From the NCBI GenBank assembly GCA_017475845.1, contig JAFVEU010000248.1:1-7713 (forward strand): a stretch of 7,713 nucleotides of DNA, written 5' to 3'. A program made the position numbers and the translations under genes. Position 1 is the first letter of the stretch; each line of letters opens with the position of its first letter. The notes beneath the pieces were generated by a model. It saw nothing but the letters and a program-made list of their open reading frames with translations, was not told where the DNA came from and did not search any database. Source of the stretch: Lachnospiraceae bacterium (GTDB taxonomy: Bacteria > Bacillota > Clostridia > Lachnospirales > Lachnospiraceae). Below are positions 1 to 5,852 of this stretch, in pieces.

Positions 1-135
1 CATGAGCGTTTATTTTACAAGGACACGGGAAAGATAATGCGGTTAGTCCGTATGATACATAGGATGGGCTACGTTGTCATATACTGGGATAAAAGAAGAT
101 CAAGATTTACATTCCTTAAACGGGAAGTGACTTAA
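1..135 (+). CDS. Possible 3' end of an upstream gene, unrecognised
   Basis: Frame 1 is open from the window edge to a TAA at 133-135, giving 44 residues with no start needed inside the window. The residues alternate hydrophobic and basic stretches (for example LVRMIHRMGYVVIYW followed by a very basic end), which reads like the C-terminus of a real protein. I do not recognise the family. The other two plus frames close early. A chance open frame of 44 codons is not rare, so this rests mainly on composition and on the promoter of the next gene beginning just after its stop. No terminator hairpin with a T-run is seen between this stop and the promoter at 164. Confidence 0.4.
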   Translation, partial: HERLFYKDTGKIMRLVRMIHRMGYVVIYWDKRRSRFTFLKREVT

Positions 136-163
136 TTATAGCAGGGATATATAAGCCTATTAC

Positions 164-192
164 TTGGTTATATTTGGTGAAAATGCTATAAT
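164..192 (+). promoter_or_regulatory. Predicted sigma-A-type promoter of the synthetase gene
   Basis: A -35-like TTGGTT (164-169) is followed by a 17-base spacer and a perfect -10 TATAAT (187-192). TG at 184-185, one base before the -10, makes it an extended -10, which compensates for the weak -35. The start of transcription would fall near 199, giving a leader of about 170 nt before the preferred start codon at 372. A 12-bp palindrome (194-205) sits over the predicted start point. Confidence 0.7.
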
Positions 193-193
193 G

Positions 194-205
194 GATTTAT
201 AAATC
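194..205. promoter_or_regulatory. Operator-like palindrome over the predicted transcription start
   Basis: GATTTATAAATC is a perfect 12-bp palindrome beginning two bases after the -10 box and covering the expected +1. A site here would block promoter clearance if bound by a repressor. It is A+T-rich, so it could also be part of a naturally AT-rich initiation region. No regulator gene is visible in the window. Confidence 0.35.
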
Positions 206-213
206 TATATTTT

Positions 214-262
214 GTGATGAAAATCACCGGCAGGAATTCACTATCATTATCCGAACGGATAA
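214..262 (+). promoter_or_regulatory. Leader with two small hairpins
   Basis: Within the predicted 5' leader there are two clean inverted repeats. GTGAT/ATCAC (214-218 with 223-227) closes a GAAA loop, a stable GNRA tetraloop. TTATCC/GGATAA (247-252 with 257-262) closes GAAC and, read as DNA, forms a 16-bp dyad that could be a protein binding site. Neither matches a riboswitch that I recognise, and neither is followed by a strong T-run, so they are not obvious terminators. The rest of the leader, to about 357, shows nothing I can name. Confidence 0.35.
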
Positions 263-357
263 AAAGGGCTGATATATCTTACACTTTTTAGAGGGATCCT
301 ATTGAAGAACGCAAAATTAATGGGATTAGGGTTTCTTTGTAAAGATGCTTGGAATAG

Positions 358-363
358 AAAGGA
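358..363 (+). promoter_or_regulatory. Ribosome binding site that decides the synthetase start
   Basis: AAAGGA lies 8 bases before the ATG at 372. The earlier in-frame ATG at 345 has only a distant AGG (328-330), about 14 bases away. The site therefore favours 372 as the real start. Confidence 0.6.
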
Positions 364-371
364 TTAAAAAA

Positions 372-3281
372 ATGATACCTTTTTTGGAAAGATTTTTAGA
401 GCACGTAACCGATACGCCGGAGAAAACCGCCATTGTGGATCAGAGCGGAGAACGCAAAACAAGCTACGGGGAGCTGGATAGCATTTCGGGAAGTATAGCT
501 TCCTGGCTGAGAAAACAGGGTATCAGTAAGGAGGACATAGTTGCAATCTGTGTCCCCCGAGGGCTTGAGTTCGTGGCAGTGCGCCTTGCTGTGATGAAAG
601 CGGGCGCTGCCTGGGTAGGAACCGAGGCCATGATGGGGAGTGAACGCATCTCTTACATCATCATAGACAGTAATGCAGCATTTGTAATGGACGAGCGGAA
701 ATATGAAGAAGCAGTTAAAGAGGAACCGCTTGCTCCCGATGAATGGGCCGATCCTGATCCCCACGATCTCGCCTTTATATACTATACATCCGGCTCCACC
801 GGTCTTCCTAAAGGAGTAGCTCAGGAATACGGAGTGTACAGATATATCATGTCATCTACCGACCGTGCCATTGGCAGATGGATACCCTTGGATTACGCAA
901 ATGTGGCACCGGAAACCTTTATAGGCGGTCTCTATCTCATGATGGGTGTGCTTCAGGCAGGCAGTACGCTTCATCTCATCCCTCTTACACTCGTGAGGGA
1001 TCCCATAGGGCTTCTTGATTATTTTAAAAAACAACATGTCACCGCTTCATGTATGCCTCCGACCCTGGTCAAGGCACTTGAATCCGCCGGAGGTATTGAT
1101 GTCAAGGTACTCCATATCACGGGCGAAATAGCAACAGATCTTTACATAGACAGATTCCCGGTTCTAAATGCTTATGGTCCCACTGAGTTCTCCTATCTGC
1201 CCTTTTTCTTCGATATTGACAGACCCTACAGCAACACTCCTATCGGAACACCGGATGAATATACAAAGGCTGTGCTGATTGACAAGAATAACCGGGTTAA
1301 TGATAAAGAGGGAATGTTATGCATTCAACTCCCCTTCTTCAGGGGGTATCTGCATGAAAGTGACAGAACAGAGCTTATTTCCATAAACGGAGAAACATAT
1401 TATAAGAGTGGGGATTACATGAGTGTTGATGATAAGGGCAACTACACTCTTCTCGGAAGAGTTGACGATATGTTAAATATCAACGGCAACCGTATTGAGC
1501 CCTTTGAAGTGGAAACTGCCCTTAGAAAGGTTCTTAATGTCAGATTTGCGGCAGTAAAGCAGTGCTTCAGGGGCGGTATTTCTTTCCTCGCAGCATATAT
1601 CCCAAAGGAAAGCATACCGGTTCCGGAGAATATCAGAGAGTCCCTGATGGCATATTTGCCTGAATTCATGCTGCCGTCCTGTTACATAGGGATAGATAAG
1701 CTCCCTATAAATGAAAACGGTAAGACCGTGCGGAAGGATCTCCCGAACCCTTCCGAAGAAGCCCTGTTTGCAGATTATGCTGCTCCGCGTAGTGACATTG
1801 AAAAGACCCTTTGCACTGCATTTGCGGAGGTTTTGAATATCAGTCCTGAAAAGGTTGGTATTGACGACAATTTCTTTCTTCTGGGAGGGGATTCTCTTTC
1901 TGCCATGCGCCTCATTATAAAGGCGAATCTTAAATGTCTGGATTTCCGGCTTATTTACCGGGAAAAGACCATCAGGGGTATTGCAGCGGCTCTTATGGAA
2001 GATTCTTTGGAGGACGCTGAAACGGAGTCTTTCCCCCCTGAAGGTCTTCCTCTTACTGATGAAGAGCTATGGTTCCTTAACAGGCAGCTTGAACTGCCTG
2101 ACAGGATGGTCTGCAATCAGCCTATTGCGATAAGCCTTAAAGCTGATGTTGATATCGAAAAGCTTAAGAAATCGATCCTTTCAGCTGTTGATGCGCATCC
2201 GGTTCTTCGCACCACTATCAAGAGGAAAGATAATGAATGGCGGCAGTATTATGATCCCGAAATCCTTAAATGTATCGAGGTAGTAACTCCTCCGGAAGAA
2301 GTGAACAAAGACTATTTCATGGGTTTTCCCGTGATAGCGGCTTTTGATGGCAGCCCCTTAAATTATATTACTATATTTCGCCTAAAGGACAGAGTACTGC
2401 TTCTTATGGATCTATGCCATGTTATATGTGACGGCACATCCTTCAGGATCATAGTCGAGGACATAATGACCCTGTATATGGGTGGAAGTATACCAAAGAA
2501 TGATGGATTTATGCATTTCTGTAAAAAACGTCTCGATCTACGTCAGGATGACGATTGGAAAGACAAACTGGATTATTTCAAGGAACGTTACCGGAATCTC
2601 CATGGGATGCTTCCTGAATATGATATGTCAGGCGATAACCCCGGCCTCGGAGAATACGAAAGGTCTTTTAAATTCCCGTTCGATGAAGTTTTGCGGGCTG
2701 CAGGGGCGCTTAATATTACCTCCAATACATTCTTTCTCTTAGTCTCTGCTGTTACTCTTATGGCCGTAAATAAGCGGAATGACTGTTTACTCACCTGGAC
2801 CTGGAATGGAAGGAGTGATACCGGATCTCTGCGGACAGCCGGACTTCTGACAATGGATCTTCCCGTAGAACTTCGGGTAAATAAGAACACAAAAATCAGT
2901 GAACTGGCTTTTGAGACTGCTGAACAGTTCAATTCAGGAATCACGAACGGCAGTGTGTCACCCTTTATGAAAAAGAACTCACCCGGAATTCCCTGCTTTA
3001 TTTATGAAGGGGATATGTGGAAAAATCCGGGAAATGATATCATCACCGATATAGATATCCTATTTTCCGACAGATGGGCGGCTCTGGAGCCCTTGGAAAT
3101 AAGTATATGGGAGGACGAAGAAGGCTCCCGTCTGGAGCTCTCCTATGACAGCAGCCTCTACTCTGAGGAAAAGATGGCGTATTTTGCAGACACCTATATT
3201 GCTGTCTGTGAAGAACTTCTTAAGGAAGACTCAGGTAATATCCGTGTGGAGGATTTGATCGGCAAATGCCGCCTTCACTAA
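372..3281 (+). CDS. Stand-alone NRPS-like protein: adenylation, peptidyl carrier and condensation domains
   Basis: The protein should activate a carboxylic acid with ATP, load it on a phosphopantetheine arm and condense it with an acceptor in the cytoplasm. Numbering here counts from the ATG at 345; the preferred start at 372 is residue 10 and gives 969 residues. The adenylation domain (about 15-465) shows A3 YYTSGSTGLPKG (146-157), A5 NAYGPTE (275-281), A7 YKSGD (353-357), A8 GRVDDMLNINGNRIE (371-385) and A10 NENGK with the catalytic Lys (460). The carrier domain (about 485-550) has GGDSLSA with Ser 517 for the arm. The condensation domain (about 565-960) has CHVICDG (691-697), retaining the second His and the DG. 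There is no thioesterase, reductase or second adenylation domain, so the product is probably released onto a free acceptor or a partner protein. The position of Asp235 in GrsA is Ile 193 here, which argues against an ordinary alpha-amino acid. A phosphopantetheinyl transferase is needed and is not in the window. Family assignment is firm; substrate and product are unknown. Confidence 0.93.
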   Translation: MIPFLERFLEHVTDTPEKTAIVDQSGERKTSYGELDSISGSIASWLRKQGISKEDIVAICVPRGLEFVAVRLAVMKAGAAWVGTEAMMGSERISYIIIDSNAAFVMDERKYEEAVKEEPLAPDEWADPDPHDLAFIYYTSGSTGLPKGVAQEYGVYRYIMSSTDRAIGRWIPLDYANVAPETFIGGLYLMMGVLQAGSTLHLIPLTLVRDPIGLLDYFKKQHVTASCMPPTLVKALESAGGIDVKVLHITGEIATDLYIDRFPVLNAYGPTEFSYLPFFFDIDRPYSNTPIGTPDEYTKAVLIDKNNRVNDKEGMLCIQLPFFRGYLHESDRTELISINGETYYKSGDYMSVDDKGNYTLLGRVDDMLNINGNRIEPFEVETALRKVLNVRFAAVKQCFRGGISFLAAYIPKESIPVPENIRESLMAYLPEFMLPSCYIGIDKLPINENGKTVRKDLPNPSEEALFADYAAPRSDIEKTLCTAFAEVLNISPEKVGIDDNFFLLGGDSLSAMRLIIKANLKCLDFRLIYREKTIRGIAAALMEDSLEDAETESFPPEGLPLTDEELWFLNRQLELPDRMVCNQPIAISLKADVDIEKLKKSILSAVDAHPVLRTTIKRKDNEWRQYYDPEILKCIEVVTPPEEVNKDYFMGFPVIAAFDGSPLNYITIFRLKDRVLLLMDLCHVICDGTSFRIIVEDIMTLYMGGSIPKNDGFMHFCKKRLDLRQDDDWKDKLDYFKERYRNLHGMLPEYDMSGDNPGLGEYERSFKFPFDEVLRAAGALNITSNTFFLLVSAVTLMAVNKRNDCLLTWTWNGRSDTGSLRTAGLLTMDLPVELRVNKNTKISELAFETAEQFNSGITNGSVSPFMKKNSPGIPCFIYEGDMWKNPGNDIITDIDILFSDRWAALEPLEISIWEDEEGSRLELSYDSSLYSEEKMAYFADTYIAVCEELLKEDSGNIRVEDLIGKCRLH

Positions 3282-4816
3282 ATCCGGGATTTCCACGGGA
3301 AGAATAATTTGAAAAGGTTTCGAATAGGTCTCATTATCTGTAGCCTCTTGCTTTTTTTATCTTTCTTCGCATACGGATGGTTAAGATGCACTCTGACTTT
3401 GACCTTTTTTACGCCGTAGTAAGCTGCCGCAGCCTTGTTGTAGGGGTCGTCCGGATCCTCTTCATATCTTATGACCGACTTTATATATTCGTCAGTGGAA
3501 CGGTCTTTAGCCAGCCGTGACCAGAAGGGTGATATCATTACATCCGGCACAGTGACTGTTTCATCCTTCTTCCCGTTTTGCATGATGGAATTCTGCTCTT
3601 TACACTGAACAAAAAAATCGGAATTATTGACAAGTGCCGATATATAGCTTATAGCTGCTTCTAATCCAAATATCGTGTAAAGAGTGCGGAATAAGGGACT
3701 AAAGCGAGACCTTTTCTCTGATGTATTAAGATATGCTGTGGCTGCCGCCGTCAGCATCAGGGGACCTGAAAAGTACGCCGCTCTTTTGGGAAACTGCGGG
3801 GAAAGCATCAGGATCGAAGGTACGCTTAAAGCTGCGGCTTCAAGGACCCCAAGGTATTTCTTTATCACGGGATCCTTTTTACCATCCTGCAGAAGATACT
3901 CCGCCACGGGAAGCTGAAGCGGAAGAAGTCTTAAAAAAGTAGATGTAAAGCCATTCCTTAAGTGATGAATGAACATTTGCAGGCTATAGTCGTATTCCGG
4001 AGGAAGGCTTCCCGGGTCAAGAGGATCCGGAGTATAGGAGTCATAGAACTCCTCTTCGGCTTTCAGGCGCTTAAAATTCCCGGGGGCAAGCATGAGTAAA
4101 GCATAACCTGCCGCACAGCCAATCAGTCCTGCCGTTTTCCAGTCGGAAGCTTCTTTTTTCATTGCTGAAAAAAAAGCGGAGGCACCGGATAATAAAAGCG
4201 ACATTCCGCCCCCTGCTTCATTGGACCATCCGGCAAGAATTCCCAAGAATGCCATCATAGCCTTGCTTATCCTTACTTTTTCACCTCTTATTTCCTTTGA
4301 ATAAGGAAGGAGAAATGCGGACTGGAAAAGTCCCGGCCAGGAGTAGTTCATGGCTCCCGTGGTCCAGAATGAAGTCACCACGATATGCGGGGTACAAAGG
4401 TAATACCCTCCGCAAAGTAATGCGGCAAGGCAGGGAGTTAATTCTTTTCCTTGTTTCTTTATGTTTCCTCCTGCAGCCAAAAAACACAAAAAAACCTGCG
4501 TCATAATGGCGGCAGTATTCAGGACATCATATAACCTCTTGTCATCACGCATGAGGATTAGCTGGTTCATGGTCTCCCCGATTGTCCTGCCGCTCCAGGT
4601 CAAATAGTGGGAAACCTGGGATCTTATAAGATCCTTTATCCTCCGTACTCTTTTTAATTTAAGCGAGCCGTATGCAAAGTTGCCCCCCCTTTTTCCATCC
4701 CAGATAAAAGAAAAAATGTAGTCGTCAGCCACCTTTGGTACGCTCCGGTTCATTGCGTACATCGCTCCGGCAAAGGCAGCAATGATAGCGGCAGTCTTTA
4801 ATTTATTCCTGTTCAT
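3278..4816 (-). CDS. Polytopic membrane protein, GT-C/DUF6056-like (paralog A)
   Basis: This 512-residue protein has a short cytoplasmic start, a first membrane segment at about 7-23 and several further hydrophobic segments, spread to about residue 396. ADDY (30-33) follows the first segment, the place where GT-C glycosyltransferases carry catalytic acids in their first outer loop. Other blocks shared with the paralog at 5839-7305 are HYLTWSGR (70-77), GAMNYSWPG (154-162), GWSNEAGG (196-203), MLAPGNFKR (242-250), SPQFPKRAAY (339-348) and an acidic-aromatic block at 450-468. From memory this pattern resembles the uncharacterised DUF6056 group; a role in transferring or assembling surface sugars is inference. 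It begins 15 nt after the ABC ATPase stop, so the two are probably co-transcribed. Its own ribosome site is weak (GGA about 11 bases before the ATG), which suits coupling. A basic C-terminal tail (about 478-512) is absent from the paralog. The stop overlaps the synthetase stop. Confidence 0.85.
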   Translation of the reverse strand: MNRNKLKTAAIIAAFAGAMYAMNRSVPKVADDYIFSFIWDGKRGGNFAYGSLKLKRVRRIKDLIRSQVSHYLTWSGRTIGETMNQLILMRDDKRLYDVLNTAAIMTQVFLCFLAAGGNIKKQGKELTPCLAALLCGGYYLCTPHIVVTSFWTTGAMNYSWPGLFQSAFLLPYSKEIRGEKVRISKAMMAFLGILAGWSNEAGGGMSLLLSGASAFFSAMKKEASDWKTAGLIGCAAGYALLMLAPGNFKRLKAEEEFYDSYTPDPLDPGSLPPEYDYSLQMFIHHLRNGFTSTFLRLLPLQLPVAEYLLQDGKKDPVIKKYLGVLEAAALSVPSILMLSPQFPKRAAYFSGPLMLTAAATAYLNTSEKRSRFSPLFRTLYTIFGLEAAISYISALVNNSDFFVQCKEQNSIMQNGKKDETVTVPDVMISPFWSRLAKDRSTDEYIKSVIRYEEDPDDPYNKAAAAYYGVKKVKVRVHLNHPYAKKDKKSKRLQIMRPIRNLFKLFFPWKSRI

Positions 4817-4831
4817 ATCATTTTTCCGTAG

Positions 4832-5539
4832 TTACCAGCTAAGTTCATCCGCTTCTTTGGGATGGTCATTTATCACGATGTTTTCGATGGTTCCGTTCTT
4901 TACCGTGACAACCTTGTCGGCTATCTCCTGAAAAAGAGCATTATGTGTAACCATCACGACTGTCCGGTGGTATATGCTGCTCTGCTCCTTTAGGATTTTC
5001 AAGACTTCCTTTCCTGTATTGGTATCGAGAGCTCCCGTAGGCTCATCGCAAAGAAGGAGTCTTGGTTTTTTCGCAATGGCTCTCGCAATCGACACCCTCT
5101 GCTGCTGGCCTCCAGACAGCTGGGAAGGAAATTTATCCTTCTGGTCGGCAAGTCCCACCATATCGAGGGCTTCAAGGGGATCCATTATATCAAGCCCAAG
5201 ATCCTGCATAAGCGACACGTTTTCAATAGCCGTGAGTGTAGGTACCAGATTGTAGAACTGAAATACAATACCCACATCCCCGGCCCGGAATTTCCCAAGG
5301 CGTTCGTCATTAAAGGCAGTGATCTCGTCTTCACCGAAAAAAATCCTCCCCTTTGTGGCACCGTCCAAACCGCCGACGAGATTAAGAAGCGTACTCTTGC
5401 CCGCCCCACTGGGGCCTAGGATTACCACCATCTCTCCCTCGTCTATTGTCAGGTTCACGTCATGGAGAGCCTCGTATGTCACGGACCCTGTAATATATGT
5501 TTTTCCAACGTTTTCGAACCGTATAAGCTCGTTTGCCAA
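4832..5539 (-). CDS. ABC transporter ATP-binding protein, LolD/MacB/FtsE class
   Basis: This is a complete 235-residue nucleotide-binding subunit that would power a membrane transporter or a mechanotransmission complex. It shows Walker A GPSGAGKS (42-49), Q-loop Gln 94 in VFQFYNLVP, signature LSGGQQQR (141-148), Walker B LLLCDEP (161-167), D-loop ALD (170-172) and the H-loop His 199. The FQ-YNL-P-LTA-ENV pattern and the length match the MacB/LolD type, whose usual partner is an FtsX-like permease. No such permease is in the window; the next gene in the operon is the GT-C-like membrane protein. The start is TTG: an in-frame TAG lies six codons upstream, leaving no alternative, and AGGAAGGG (5549-5556) is placed 9 bases before it. 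All catalytic motifs are intact, so it should hydrolyse ATP. The substrate cannot be read from the sequence. Confidence 0.95.
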   Translation of the reverse strand: MANELIRFENVGKTYITGSVTYEALHDVNLTIDEGEMVVILGPSGAGKSTLLNLVGGLDGATKGRIFFGEDEITAFNDERLGKFRAGDVGIVFQFYNLVPTLTAIENVSLMQDLGLDIMDPLEALDMVGLADQKDKFPSQLSGGQQQRVSIARAIAKKPRLLLCDEPTGALDTNTGKEVLKILKEQSSIYHRTVVMVTHNALFQEIADKVVTVKNGTIENIVINDHPKEADELSW

Positions 5540-5548
5540 CCGTTTACG

Positions 5549-5556
5549 CCCTTCCT
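5549..5556 (-). promoter_or_regulatory. Ribosome binding site supporting the TTG start of the ABC ATPase
   Basis: Read on the minus strand, AGGAAGGG ends 9 bases before TTG at 5539-5537. It confirms the rare start codon, since an in-frame stop at 5557-5555 rules out a longer protein. Confidence 0.7.
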
Positions 5557-5574
5557 ATCCTTAAAATCAGTAAA

Positions 5575-5604
5575 ATTATACTATATACATATCCAGGTTT
5601 TCAA
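5575..5604 (-). promoter_or_regulatory. Predicted sigma-A promoter of the ABC ATPase-membrane protein operon
   Basis: On the minus strand, TTGAAA (5604-5599, one mismatch to TTGACA) is followed by an 18-base spacer and a perfect TATAAT (5580-5575). Transcription would start near 5568, leaving a leader of about 28 nt before the TTG start. This is the best promoter in the window and faces away from the paralog at 5839. Confidence 0.7.
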
Positions 5605-5620
5605 TGATTTCCGGTTATTC

Positions 5621-5726
5621 GACAGAGTAAACTTACTGTCAGTTGGAAAAGATTAGAGATACTCTGAGATATAAGATTTCAGCTGAAATGTTTGCCCTAT
5701 TTTATATCTTCATTATCCAACTGTCA
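5621..5726. repeat. Nested dyad symmetries in the divergent intergenic region
   Basis: Several inverted repeats are packed here. GACAG (5621-5625) pairs with CTGTC (5636-5640). CAGTTGGA (5640-5647) pairs with TCCAACTG (5717-5724). Inside that pair are AGAG/CTCT (5655-5658 with 5662-5665), AGATATAA/TTATATCT (5667-5674 with 5702-5709) and a perfect 14-bp palindrome, ATTTCAGCTGAAAT (5676-5689). Transcribed rightward, these could fold as an outer stem with two inner hairpins. They lie upstream of the second membrane protein and just upstream of the minus operon promoter, so they may be operator sites, an RNA leader or both. No known riboswitch is recognised. Confidence 0.4.
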
Positions 5727-5852
5727 AATAGGGAAAGCATGGAACGGTTCGGAGAAATATACGGGCGTATCTGCCGGATCCTTATGGAAGAAGGATGTGA
5801 GAACCGGCTTTTAGGAGATATCCTTCCGGAAATCTGGAATGGGAAAGATTGA
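5643..5852 (+). CDS. Doubtful small ORF ahead of the second membrane protein
   Basis: A 69-codon frame opens with TTG at 5643, with no ribosome binding site, and its stop overlaps the next gene by 14 bases. In-frame ATGs lie at 5688 and 5739; the latter has AGGGAA a few bases upstream and would give 37 residues. The protein has a hydrophobic stretch (FALFYIFII, residues 18-26) followed by a charged helical-looking end. I do not recognise it. Its first half runs through the nested dyads, which suggests that part is regulatory rather than coding. The overlap with the downstream gene, whose own ribosome site is weak, would fit translational coupling. It could also be a remnant or pure chance. 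Confidence 0.3.
   Translation: MEKIRDTLRYKISAEMFALFYIFIIQLSNRESMERFGEIYGRICRILMEEGCENRLLGDILPEIWNGKD

Noticed and set aside
217..291. 24-codon upstream ORF in the synthetase leader (ATG at 217)
   Set aside because: No ribosome binding site precedes it, it begins inside a hairpin, and no runs of a regulatory amino acid are seen.
345..371. Start of the synthetase at ATG 345
   Set aside because: Open and in frame, but its nearest Shine-Dalgarno-like site is about 14 bases away, whereas ATG 372 has AAAGGA at 8 bases and begins directly at the typical family N-terminus.
396..764. 122-codon minus-strand ORF inside the synthetase gene
   Set aside because: It lies wholly opposite a strongly supported adenylation domain and shows no motif of its own; it is a shadow frame.
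2588..2944. 118-codon minus-strand ORF inside the condensation domain
   Set aside because: Antisense shadow of a conserved domain, with no recognisable sequence.
3261..3270. GGCA-AA-TGCC inverted repeat as a terminator of the synthetase
   Set aside because: The stem is only four pairs with a two-base loop, it lies before the stop codon and no T-run follows.
5621..5726. Insertion-sequence end or CRISPR repeat in the dyad-rich region
   Set aside because: There is no transposase or target duplication, and no regular repeat-spacer spacing.
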